DNA of 8,128 nucleotides from CAYSYH01 sp964435455 (GCA_964435455.1 CAYSYH010000035.1:1-8128); one strand, 5' to 3'; positions 1 to 6,056 are shown, counted from the first letter of the stretch. A program made the numbers and translations. Notes: a model not told the origin generated them from the sequence alone.

Positions 1-589
1 AGTCTCCTTGTTTATTAACATAAGCTATTTTTTTTACTTCTTTTTTAGTTACCACAGATAACCCTATTAGGTATACTAGTGCATTTTTATTTTTTAGACC
101 TTTTAAAGATCCTTTTATTTGCAGATTTTGGGCTGCGGTTTGAGAAAGTGCTGCCTCAAAATTTAGATTCTTAATTTTGGTTTCTTTATTAGTTTTTATT
201 AATATTTTCTGTGGGTAAAACACGTAATTTTGATTTTTTGCTAAAATAATAATGTCCTCTCTTTCATTTGCTTTAAAGGTAGTTTCAAAAATTCCTTTAA
301 AGTTTGGGGTTACGCTTGTTATTAAATTATTTTTGCTATCTAAAATTTCAACTATGGTGTTTGGATAGTCTTGTTCTAATAATATGCCTGTTATTTTCCC
401 CTTTATTTTAAAGGTTTTATTACCCTCTTTACTATTTTTTTGTTCTATTTGTTTTGTTTCTACTACATTTATATTTACATTTTTATTAGTCTTAAGTTTT
501 TTTAAAATTATCAAGGGAGTAATAAATATTAAAGAAATACTAATTACGGCTATGATTTTTTCTATAACTTTAACTTTTATAGATGGCAT
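1..589 (-). CDS. Membrane-anchored protein with carboxypeptidase-regulatory/prealbumin-like beta repeats (3' end missing)
   Basis: The minus strand is open from ATG 589-587 to the left edge: 196 residues are visible and the C-terminus is off the window. A short basic N-terminus precedes one hydrophobic stretch (about residues 11-30, IIAVISISLIFITPLIILKK), then a Lys/Asn-rich hydrophilic linker, so it looks like a signal anchor with an exported body. Residues about 62-135 alternate hydrophobic and polar residues and end in a Tyr-x-Phe-x-Pro segment (NYVFYPQKILI), as in carboxypeptidase regulatory-like and related Ig-like sandwich domains. A second similar unit begins near residue 157 (LQIKGSLKGLKNKNALVYL) and runs off the edge. 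The start is fixed by a TATAAT box seven bases upstream. The gene is divergent from the (p)ppGpp synthetase. A role in the cell envelope or adhesion is inferred from topology only; the fold call is moderate and the precise function is unknown. Confidence 0.72.
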   Translation of the reverse strand, partial: MPSIKVKVIEKIIAVISISLIFITPLIILKKLKTNKNVNINVVETKQIEQKNSKEGNKTFKIKGKITGILLEQDYPNTIVEILDSKNNLITSVTPNFKGIFETTFKANEREDIIILAKNQNYVFYPQKILIKTNKETKIKNLNFEAALSQTAAQNLQIKGSLKGLKNKNALVYLIGLSVVTKKEVKKIAYVNKQGD

Positions 590-596
590 TGTACCG

Positions 597-602
597 ATTA
601 TA
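597..602 (-). promoter_or_regulatory. -10 box (TATAAT) of the leftward membrane-protein gene
   Basis: On the minus strand a perfect TATAAT (602-597) is followed by seven bases (cggtaca) and then ATG at 589. That spacing would put transcription initiation at or next to the A of ATG, so the mRNA is probably leaderless. No good -35 hexamer is visible. Confidence 0.55.
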
Positions 603-614
603 GCATAATGTATA

Positions 615-642
615 TTGACTTATTGTTTTATAATTTTAAAAT
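615..642 (+). promoter_or_regulatory. Promoter of the (p)ppGpp synthetase gene
   Basis: TTGACT (615-620) and TAAAAT (637-642) are separated by 16 bases and resemble sigma-70 -35 and -10 elements. The -10 ends eight bases before GTG 651, matching the near-leaderless arrangement of the other genes. A perfect TATAAT at 629-634 is an alternative -10 that would give a leader of roughly nine bases. The TTG of this -35 box lies in frame with the coding region and could be mistaken for a start codon. Confidence 0.5.
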
Positions 643-650
643 TACTTACT

Positions 651-2126
651 GTGTACTACAACGATTTAGTTAAAAAGGAATTTAACTATATAAAATCTTT
701 TTATAAATCCTACTCTTCTACAAAAGACTTTAAAAAGGGTATTCGCCAATTAGAACTTTCTTTTGATTTTTCTAAAAAAACTTATTTTGGTAAAAAGCGT
801 TATACAGGGGAACCTTGGATTTTACATACTTTAAGGTCTGCAAAACACTTAGCTCATTTAGAGTTAGATTATGTTACTTTATCTGTAGGTTTATTACACG
901 ATGTGATGGATTTTGGTGTAAAGCAAGAGGAAATACAAAAAGTATTTGATAAAGAAATTTATTCTTTATATTTGAGTCTTTTAAATGTTAAGAAAATTAA
1001 AAGCAAGTATATAACAAATTCTAAAAGTAATTTGGTAGATTTAAGCAATTTAATGCTTTTAGCTAGTTCTGATATGCGTGCTATTACCATCAGGTTGGTA
1101 GAAAAATTAGAAGCATTAAAAACGTCTTACATTTTGCCTAAAGCTCAGCAACAAAAGGAGCTTAACACCGCTTTAAATTTTTATGCTCCCTTTTCTTACC
1201 AAATAGGGCTAAGCTATTTAAAAACCGAATTTGAGGATACTGCTTTTAGGCTTACTAAACCTGTAGAATACAAAAAAGTATTGCACGAATTAAAAAGACA
1301 TCCTTTGTATAATGATGATTCTTTATATTTATCCTATTTGGAATTAAAAACACTGTTATTATCAAAGGGTATAAAGTTTAAAAAAATATTCTACCGTAAA
1401 AAAACTCCTTATTCTTTTTATAAAAAGTCTAAATCTTACATAAAAAAAGGTTTATCTACCTCTCAAATTTATGACCGTATTGCTTTTAGAGTAATTACAA
1501 ACTCTGTAGAAGATTGTTATAAAGTATTAGATATTTTACATAAAAGATATAACTTTTTATTAGAATACTTTGATGATTATATATCTAAACCTAAACCAAA
1601 CGGCTATAAAAGTTTACAAACAATTTTAGAGTTAAAACCAAATGCTTATTGTGAAGTGCAAGTAAAAACTGAAAAAATGCACCAAACCAGCGAATTTGGT
1701 ACTGCCAGCCATGTATATTATAAACTTTACGGTTCTTCTACTTTAGTTCCAGATAAACAAAAACTAGATATGTTAAAATCCCTATTAACCTGGAGAGAAA
1801 ATTTAATAAAAAAAGGTAAAATTTTAAATACATCACAAGCTAAAAATTTAATTTATGTTTTTACACCTAAAGGGGATATTATAGAGTTGCCAAAAGGAGC
1901 TACCTGTATAGATTTTGCTTATGCTATACATACTAATATTGGTTTAAAAGCAGTACGGTCATATGTTAATAATAAATTAAGCCCTTTAAATATGGTTTTA
2001 AAAAATGGTGATGTAGTTGAAATTCAAATAGATAAATCTAAAAAAATGCCAAATAAAGATTGGTTAGCTTTTGTTAAAACTCCTATGGCTAAAAGGCAAA
2101 TTAAGAAGTACTTGCGTAGGATTTAA
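651..2126 (+). CDS. RelA/SpoT-family (p)ppGpp synthetase, degenerate HD domain, no ACT domain
   Basis: This cytoplasmic enzyme should transfer pyrophosphate from ATP to GDP/GTP to make the alarmone (p)ppGpp. With the GTG start it is 491 residues; the reading frame is open upstream to TTG 615, but that TTG sits in the -35 box. Domains in order: HD-hydrolase-like (about 30-200, H59 and H83-D84), synthetase (about 230-370, catalytic Asp D275 in YDRIAFRV, G-Y loop in KPKPNGYKSLQT at 318-319, catalytic Glu E335 in EVQVKT), and TGS (about 400-462, VFTPKGDIIELPKGAT). Full-length family members are about 700-750 residues and continue with helical, zinc-finger and ACT/RRM regions; this one stops soon after TGS. 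In the HD part the usual HDVVED reads HDVMDF and LADRLHN reads LVEKLEA, so hydrolysis is probably lost. The substrate-selectivity motif reads YFDD (306-309), closer to RelA-type EXDD than RXKD. Its 3' end overlaps the convergent transporter gene. Confidence 0.93.
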   Translation: MYYNDLVKKEFNYIKSFYKSYSSTKDFKKGIRQLELSFDFSKKTYFGKKRYTGEPWILHTLRSAKHLAHLELDYVTLSVGLLHDVMDFGVKQEEIQKVFDKEIYSLYLSLLNVKKIKSKYITNSKSNLVDLSNLMLLASSDMRAITIRLVEKLEALKTSYILPKAQQQKELNTALNFYAPFSYQIGLSYLKTEFEDTAFRLTKPVEYKKVLHELKRHPLYNDDSLYLSYLELKTLLLSKGIKFKKIFYRKKTPYSFYKKSKSYIKKGLSTSQIYDRIAFRVITNSVEDCYKVLDILHKRYNFLLEYFDDYISKPKPNGYKSLQTILELKPNAYCEVQVKTEKMHQTSEFGTASHVYYKLYGSSTLVPDKQKLDMLKSLLTWRENLIKKGKILNTSQAKNLIYVFTPKGDIIELPKGATCIDFAYAIHTNIGLKAVRSYVNNKLSPLNMVLKNGDVVEIQIDKSKKMPNKDWLAFVKTPMAKRQIKKYLRRI

Positions 2127-3051
2127 CTTTATTTTTTACCTTTTTTGAAGTTTCGCTAATAAAAATTCCTAAAATTAGTAAAGACCCCCCCATTAAATAA
2201 ACTTTAGAAAATCTTTCTCCTAAAAAAAATAGAGCTATAGGTAATGTAAATAAAGGAGTAGTATATTGTATTAAACTAGCCTTACCTGCATCTATTTTTT
2301 TAATTGCATGTTCATATAAGTTATAGGCAATAATAGATGCAAAAACTGTCATATAAATTATCCCAGGTAATGCTTTTGCATATTCTATTTTATAAGTTAC
2401 TATTTCGTATAACGAAAATGGCATTAAAACTACAGCCCCCGCAAAAAAAGTTATAAAAGTTATTAATGTAGGTGAGAACCTTTTTTCGGTTTTGTCGTGG
2501 TTAAATATATTTTTTGAAATAAGCAAATATGCAGCCCAGGATATTGTAGACAATACTAATAACATGTTTCCTGTTATGCTGTCTTTACTAGGTTCTAGTG
2601 GATCTAAATGTAATATTGGTTTAAAAATAACTAGCCCAAAACCTGCTAAGGTTATTAATACCCCTAATAATTCTCGTTTTGTTATTTTTTCGTTTAAAAA
2701 ATAAGATCCTCCCAAAAGGGTTAACAATGGGCTAGAGGAGGTTATTATTGTGGCTTCTATAGATGTTGTTCTTTCTATACCATAAAATACTAACCCTAAA
2801 GATATTGCACTACCTAATGTTCCCAATAAAAATATTTTTAAAAATCCCTTTTTTCTTAATTTTATGTAATAGTTGTGCTTTTTCCAGTTTACTAAAAAAT
2901 AAAGAACTAATGCCGCAAATAAAAACCTTATGAATAAAAAAGTTATTGGTGGTATGTAGTTTAGTGTATATTTAATTATTGGTGCGGATACCCCCCAAAT
3001 TCCCGCAACTCCAATTAGCATTATTAACGGTTTGTTTTTATTTGTGAGCAT
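2101..3051 (-). CDS. EamA/DMT-superfamily membrane transporter
   Basis: The product (316 residues) looks like a ten-helix inner-membrane permease of the drug/metabolite transporter superfamily. These proteins export or import metabolites, nucleotide sugars or amino acids, but the substrate cannot be read from sequence. Two repeated EamA units are visible. The first (about 8-146) has GIWGVSAPIIKY and ends with FLNEKITKRELLGVLITLAG. The second (about 160-303) has ISWAAYLLISKN and ends with FFLGERFSKVYLMGGSLLILG. The tail is Lys/Ser-rich and cytoplasmic. A GTG six bases upstream (3057) would add two residues. ATG 3051 is preferred because a perfect TATAAT ends exactly seven bases before it. The last 26 bases overlap the end of the convergent (p)ppGpp synthetase gene, with no terminator hairpin between them. 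Confidence 0.92.
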   Translation of the reverse strand: MLTNKNKPLIMLIGVAGIWGVSAPIIKYTLNYIPPITFLFIRFLFAALVLYFLVNWKKHNYYIKLRKKGFLKIFLLGTLGSAISLGLVFYGIERTTSIEATIITSSSPLLTLLGGSYFLNEKITKRELLGVLITLAGFGLVIFKPILHLDPLEPSKDSITGNMLLVLSTISWAAYLLISKNIFNHDKTEKRFSPTLITFITFFAGAVVLMPFSLYEIVTYKIEYAKALPGIIYMTVFASIIAYNLYEHAIKKIDAGKASLIQYTTPLFTLPIALFFLGERFSKVYLMGGSLLILGIFISETSKKVKNKVKSYASTS

Positions 3052-3058
3052 TAACACT

Positions 3059-3064
3059 ATTATA
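3059..3064 (-). promoter_or_regulatory. -10 box (TATAAT) of the EamA transporter gene
   Basis: On the minus strand TATAAT (3064-3059) is followed by agtgtta and then ATG 3051. The seven-base spacing is identical to that of the other minus-strand gene at 589. It supports a leaderless mRNA and rejects GTG 3057, which would lie only one base past the box. Confidence 0.6.
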
Positions 3065-3154
3065 CCAAATAAAAGTTTTGCTCCTAGGATATTGGTATTA
3101 ATATTATTTATTCATTTTTATAATAGCACGGAATATTTTACAAGTTATAGGGTA

Positions 3155-3183
3155 TTGACATTTGCAGTATTGTACTATATACT
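3155..3183 (+). promoter_or_regulatory. Strong consensus sigma-70 promoter driving the structured RNA region
   Basis: A perfect -35 TTGACA (3155-3160), a 17-base spacer and a -10 TATACT (3178-3183, five of six consensus) form the best promoter match in the window. Transcription would begin near 3190. The nearest large open reading frame starts about 280 bases later, so the immediate product is non-coding: either a stand-alone RNA or a long leader. Confidence 0.7.
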
Positions 3184-3189
3184 ATGTAC

Positions 3190-3415
3190 AGTTCTTTACA
3201 TAAAGAATTTTTTGTATCTTGCCTAAAGGCCTGCTTTTTTTAGATTCTGCCTTTAGTAAAGATACCCAAGTAAACTAAAGCCTAGTTTCTGGAGAAATCT
3301 GGAAGGAAGGATACGGATAAGGTATAATGGCTAGCGCATTTTAAAATGGTTTAAAACCATTAATTTTTATTGCTAGATCAAAGTATTTTATCCCCCTCTT
3401 TATAGGCTTAGTTTA
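3190..3415 (+). ncRNA. Candidate structured non-coding RNA or regulatory leader, family not recognised
   Basis: This interval between the transporter gene and the helix-turn-helix gene has no convincing reading frame but dense nested complementarity. Hairpin A: 3214-3220 pairs with 3259-3265 (GTATCTT/AAGATAC), then 3223-3230 with 3249-3256 (CTAAAGGC/GCCTTTAG), around an 18-base U-rich loop. A long-range closing helix joins 3272-3284 to 3403-3414 (12 pairs, one bulged A). Inside it 3315-3325 pairs with 3383-3393 (11 pairs including G-U), 3331-3336 with 3371-3376, and 3345-3352 with 3354-3361 (a tip hairpin that needs a few central pairs opened). A purine-rich segment with GGAAGGAAGG (3285-3314) stays mostly unpaired opposite a short pyrimidine strand. 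The plan of closing stem, large asymmetric bubble and long terminal stem resembles 6S RNA, but I cannot match conserved 6S sequence. Ends are estimates from the promoter and closing helix. It could instead be a leader controlling the gene at 3467. Confidence 0.6.
3192..3213 (+). terminator. Promoter-proximal hairpin followed by six T (possible attenuator)
   Basis: TTCTTTA (3192-3198) and TAAAGAA (3201-3207) are inverted repeats, giving a six-pair stem with an ACAT loop, followed directly by TTTTTT (3208-3213). The layout is that of an intrinsic terminator, but the stem is almost all A-U and therefore weak. It starts within a few bases of the predicted transcription start. It may be an early attenuator, a 5' protective hairpin, or a chance result of low G+C. 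Confidence 0.3.
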
Positions 3416-3463
3416 TATTTAAATATAAATTGTATTGTAGTATGTTGTAACATATTTAAATAT
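3412..3463. promoter_or_regulatory. Palindrome cluster, candidate operator of the adjacent helix-turn-helix gene
   Basis: A perfect 18-base palindrome TTTATATTTAAATATAAA lies at 3412-3429. Its 12-base core ATATTTAAATAT recurs perfectly at 3452-3463, 37 bases on and three bases before the ATG at 3467. Between them TATGTT-gt-AACATA (3441-3454) is a third dyad with six-base arms. Placement directly before a gene for a Crp-type DNA-binding protein suggests autoregulation. A/T palindromes are common in such low-G+C DNA, so this is inference. No clean -10 with the usual seven-base spacing is visible before this gene; TATTTA (3453-3458) is the best candidate and would lie inside the last palindrome. 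Confidence 0.4.
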
Positions 3464-3466
3464 AGT

Positions 3467-4333
3467 ATGAGTATTGCAGCTACCGAGGTTTATACTAATA
3501 GCTTTATTGAGGATGCTTGCTTATATTTACCTCCTGAACTACCGCCCATGTTTAATGTTTTTCCTCCTGAAGAATCACCAAAACTATCTATACCTATTGA
3601 TAAGAGGCCATTTTCTAAACCTCGTGAAATCAGACTACCCCCTGAATTAATTCAGCGGTATGATGAAAATTGGTTTTTAACTGTACCTCCTGGAGTAAGT
3701 GGATTTTTATTAAAGCGTTTACCAAAAGTGCCAGATAACCCTTTGAGAGATGAACTTCCTCCATACTATCCTATTTTGCCTTTAATTCCTGGAGTTGTAT
3801 ATATGATACCTGAAAAAAGTATACAACAAAAAAATAAACCACCTTATTATTTTTTACCTTTTAAACGTTTTAACCCCCAATTAGGGAACTATACCTATCC
3901 TAACAATATAGTTTTAACAGCTTTTTCTTTTCCAGATCCAGAAAGTGCAGCTAATCCAGATCCAAAAATAGTATCTAAAATTGTATATAACTTAAATTCT
4001 TGTGCTTTGCCTTGGTCACTTTTTTTTGGAGATGTTTTAGAACCCAAATATTATTCGCTAAAATATTCTTTATATTTGCTTTTCTATTTATTATCTAGGC
4101 CTTCTTATTCTGGTTTTTCTAATTACCCCTTATTACAGGGATGTTCACCCTTTGTAGAAATACCTATAACGCACAAGCAATTAGCTATGTTACTTGGGTA
4201 TACTAGACCTAGTGTTTCTGATCTTTTAAGAAGAAAGGGAGAATTACCCGGTATTACTACTAACCCTAATAAACATGGTATTTTTACTGTAAATAGAGTT
4301 GAATTGATTGAGTATTTAAAGTTAGGTATTTAA
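3467..4333 (+). CDS. Proline-rich protein with C-terminal Crp-type winged helix-turn-helix
   Basis: The product has 288 residues. Residues about 234-287 (ITHKQLAMLLGYTRPSVSDL onward, ending with a short wing and FTVNRVELIEYLKL) fit the Crp/FNR-family DNA-binding domain: LTxxxLAxLLGxSRxxVSxxL, then a wing, then a terminal helix. A preceding helix (about 198-212, YSLKYSLYLLFYLLS) sits where Crp proteins have their dimerisation helix, so it probably binds DNA as a dimer. The N-terminal part does not look like a cyclic-nucleotide beta-roll. It has 26 prolines in the first 132 residues and seven Pro-Pro pairs (first prolines at 22, 26, 33, 58, 74, 98, 125), mostly in PPE/PPY contexts. I do not recognise that part. 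ATG 3467 is the only ATG near the start and has no Shine-Dalgarno sequence. Upstream lie palindromes and a structured RNA region. A transcription-factor role is likely; its signal and targets are unknown. Confidence 0.8.
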   Translation: MSIAATEVYTNSFIEDACLYLPPELPPMFNVFPPEESPKLSIPIDKRPFSKPREIRLPPELIQRYDENWFLTVPPGVSGFLLKRLPKVPDNPLRDELPPYYPILPLIPGVVYMIPEKSIQQKNKPPYYFLPFKRFNPQLGNYTYPNNIVLTAFSFPDPESAANPDPKIVSKIVYNLNSCALPWSLFFGDVLEPKYYSLKYSLYLLFYLLSRPSYSGFSNYPLLQGCSPFVEIPITHKQLAMLLGYTRPSVSDLLRRKGELPGITTNPNKHGIFTVNRVELIEYLKLGI

Positions 4334-4347
4334 ATAAATGATTATGT

Positions 4348-4353
4348 TATAAT
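4348..4353 (+). promoter_or_regulatory. -10 box (TATAAT) before the metallo-hydrolase gene
   Basis: A perfect TATAAT lies in the 32-base gap after the helix-turn-helix gene, twelve bases before ATG 4366. It predicts an mRNA leader of only about five bases and separate transcription of the hydrolase gene. No -35 match is obvious. Confidence 0.45.
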
Positions 4354-4365
4354 TATTTTTGTAGT

Positions 4366-5082
4366 ATGCAAATTCAATATTTAAATCATTCAAGTTTTTT
4401 AATAAAAATAAGGGTAAATGGTGTTTTGTTAACTGTATTAACTGACCCCTTTAATCCTAATATTGGTATACCTTTTAAAAAGGTTAAAGCCGATTTAGTA
4501 ACTGTTAGCCATTTGCATAATGATCATTGTTATTTACAGTGTATCTCTAATTTAAAAAAACCCTTAGATTTAAAAACCGAGCATTTTTATATGAACGGCA
4601 ATGAGGAACCTTTTATTGTTTCTAAGCCTGGTGATTATGAATTAAAAGGTGTTAGAATAACCGGTATTGATAGTTACCACGATGATAAAAAAGGTTCTTT
4701 TAGAGGACACAATACAATTTTTGTAATACGTTATAAAGATTTATCTGTTTGCCATTTGGGAGATTTAGGACATATATTAACAGATAGTCAAATTGAAGAA
4801 ATAGGGGATGTTGATGTTTTATTAGTCCCTGTTGGCGGTTTTTATACAATAGATAGTGAACAAGCTAGCAAAGTTATTGCGCAAATAGAACCTAATTATG
4901 TTATACCTATGCATTATAAAACTAAATGGCATAGTAAAGATTTTGATAAAATAGACCCTTTAAGCAAGTTTTTAGAAGTAATGGGTCAAGAATCTTTAGA
5001 GCCAATGGATAAATTTAATGTGGTAAAATCTGCAAATGAAGATACTGAACTAGTTTTATTAAAACCCCTATACAAAAAATAA
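4366..5082 (+). CDS. UlaG-like metallo-beta-lactamase-fold hydrolase (COG2220 type)
   Basis: This cytoplasmic protein (238 residues, no signal peptide) fits the short single-domain MBL-fold proteins related to UlaG (L-ascorbate-6-phosphate lactonase) and the UPF0173 group. The metal-binding signature is SHLHNDH with H49, H51, D53 and H54. Further candidate ligands are H105 (SYHDD), H130/D133 (CHLGDLGH) and H183 (IPMHYKT). The start YLNHSSFLIKI and the segment PVGGFYTIDSEQASKVIAQI are typical of this subgroup. Two metal ions and hydrolytic chemistry are expected from the family; the substrate is unknown, and members are often annotated only as MBL-fold hydrolases. It follows the helix-turn-helix gene by 32 bases with its own TATAAT and is followed after 15 bases by the gap-broken unknown gene, which may be read from the same transcript. 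Confidence 0.9.
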   Translation: MQIQYLNHSSFLIKIRVNGVLLTVLTDPFNPNIGIPFKKVKADLVTVSHLHNDHCYLQCISNLKKPLDLKTEHFYMNGNEEPFIVSKPGDYELKGVRITGIDSYHDDKKGSFRGHNTIFVIRYKDLSVCHLGDLGHILTDSQIEEIGDVDVLLVPVGGFYTIDSEQASKVIAQIEPNYVIPMHYKTKWHSKDFDKIDPLSKFLEVMGQESLEPMDKFNVVKSANEDTELVLLKPLYKK

Positions 5083-5097
5083 ATTATTTGTATTTTA

Positions 5098-6019
5098 ATG
5101 AAACTCGTAACTTCTATATCCGCTAGCGATACCTTTACTGAACAATCCGAGGTAAATGAATCCCCCAAAACATTTAAAGAATTTGTAATAGCTGTTGCTT
5201 GTAGAAAATGTCACGGTGTCTTTACGCAAGATAGTCTAGATGCTTTTTTTGAAGATCCTAAAAGTACCACTTCAACTTTACACAGATCACCACAAGGAGA
5301 TGAACAAAAAGAGTTTAAAGAAGACTTTTTACCCACTCTTAAAGATGCTTTAGCTATTTTAAAGATCATTATTATAACAAGGGATAATATGTCTGATGAT
5401 GAATTTAGGCAATACGTGAGGCGTATTTTAGATTTCAGTGAACGTTTACCACGCTATATTGCCTTAGTTTTAGGTTTGGTTTTTGAATTATTTTTTGTTT
5501 CATACGTTTCATATAAGCTACAATCTGAAGAAGATAATTTTTCAATATACGTACTTCCATTCTTAGAGGAATATTTAAATGCAAACACTTGTGATTTTAA
5601 GGTTAATGGTGTTTGCTTTGATTGCAAACTTTCTTTTGCAAATAAGAAGGGGTTTGTTGATTCTAATTTACTAGAGTACAAAGGTGGTTTTAGTAACGTT
5701 GTATATCTTAATTTATCCAAAGCTTTTGCTTTAANNNNNNNNNNTAGATACATACGGTATTGATTTTGTGGTAAATATTTTAAAACTACTTTCTTCAATA
5801 CCTGCCCCTACAGTATTTATAACTAGTTTAGTTACTTCACAAAAAAGGAGAAATTCTAGAGTAACGCCTAAAGAAGATAGGGCCCGCTCTCGTATTTTTA
5901 ATGATTACCCTACAATAGAAGGACTTGTAGATATAATAAACTCTATGTTTGCTGATGTCTCTAATTCAAATTACATTGATTCTTTAGTTATGATTAGGAA
6001 CATGGTCAAATCTTCTTAA
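5098..6019 (+). CDS. Unrecognised protein, one gene interrupted by an assembly gap
   Basis: ATG 5098 opens a frame that reaches the N-run. After the gap, coding resumes in a different frame (DTYGIDFVVNILKLL onward) and ends at TAA 6017-6019. Both halves look coding and fit one protein of roughly 300 residues if the real gap length is a multiple of three. I do not recognise a family. Visible features: acidic/Ser-Thr-rich N-terminus; CxxC at 35-38 (CRKCH) and another at 173-176 (CFDC), with a further Cys at 165, possibly a four-Cys metal site; a hydrophobic stretch at about 120-139 (YIALVLGLVFELFFVSYVSY) that may be a buried or membrane helix; and a basic Arg-rich patch after the gap (SQKRRNSRV). 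There is no signal peptide. It sits 15 bases after the hydrolase gene and 46 bases before dnaB's start. Existence as a gene is likely; function unknown. Confidence 0.7.
5735..5744. other. Run of ten N (assembly gap)
   Basis: Ten undetermined bases interrupt a coding region. The reading frame changes across them (5098 frame before, nTA-GAT-ACA frame after). The ten N are therefore probably a placeholder, with a true missing length divisible by three, rather than a real frameshift. Confidence 0.95.
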
Positions 6020-6050
6020 TATAAATTTATACGTTAATTTGTACTTATAG

Positions 6051-6056
6051 TATAAT
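6051..6056 (+). promoter_or_regulatory. -10 box (TATAAT) before dnaB
   Basis: A perfect TATAAT is followed by nine bases (taataccgt) and ATG 6066, predicting a leader of only two or three bases. TTATAC at 6027-6032, 18 bases upstream, is a weak -35 candidate. It probably drives dnaB together with the overlapping lspA. Confidence 0.5.

Noticed and set aside
384..608. 74-residue hydrophobic plus-strand open frame
   Set aside because: It lies antisense to the better-supported minus-strand gene at 589-1, has no promoter or homology sign, and its hydrophobicity comes from reading a Lys/Asn-rich coding strand backwards.
615..650. TTG at 615 as the start of the (p)ppGpp synthetase
   Set aside because: The TTG is part of a TTGACT -35 element and a TATAAT/TAAAAT lies downstream of it, so transcripts probably start after it. 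The extra twelve residues are not conserved-looking.
3032..3226. 64-residue plus-strand open frame
   Set aside because: It starts inside the transporter gene on the other strand, spans the strong promoter at 3155-3183, and shows no protein-like composition.
3285..3330. SRP (4.5S) RNA signature, because of TCTGGAAGGA resembling the GGAA tetraloop hairpin
   Set aside because: The conserved loop after the hairpin (AGCAG) is absent, and the motif lies near one end of the closing helix rather than at the tip of a symmetric hairpin.
3190..3415. RNase P RNA, tmRNA, 5S rRNA, T-box or retron non-coding RNA
   Set aside because: None of the defining sequences are present (GAGGAAAGTCC, TTCGAAT arm, TGGNACCGCG), and no reverse transcriptase gene lies nearby to support a retron. 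6S RNA remains only a structural analogy.
5200..5214. CRKCH as a cytochrome c haem-binding CxxCH site
   Set aside because: The protein has no signal peptide or export signal and only one such motif, so covalent haem attachment is unlikely.
5768..6019. Separate small gene starting at GTG 5768
   Set aside because: The frame is open upstream to the N-run and reads as a natural continuation of the gene before the gap.
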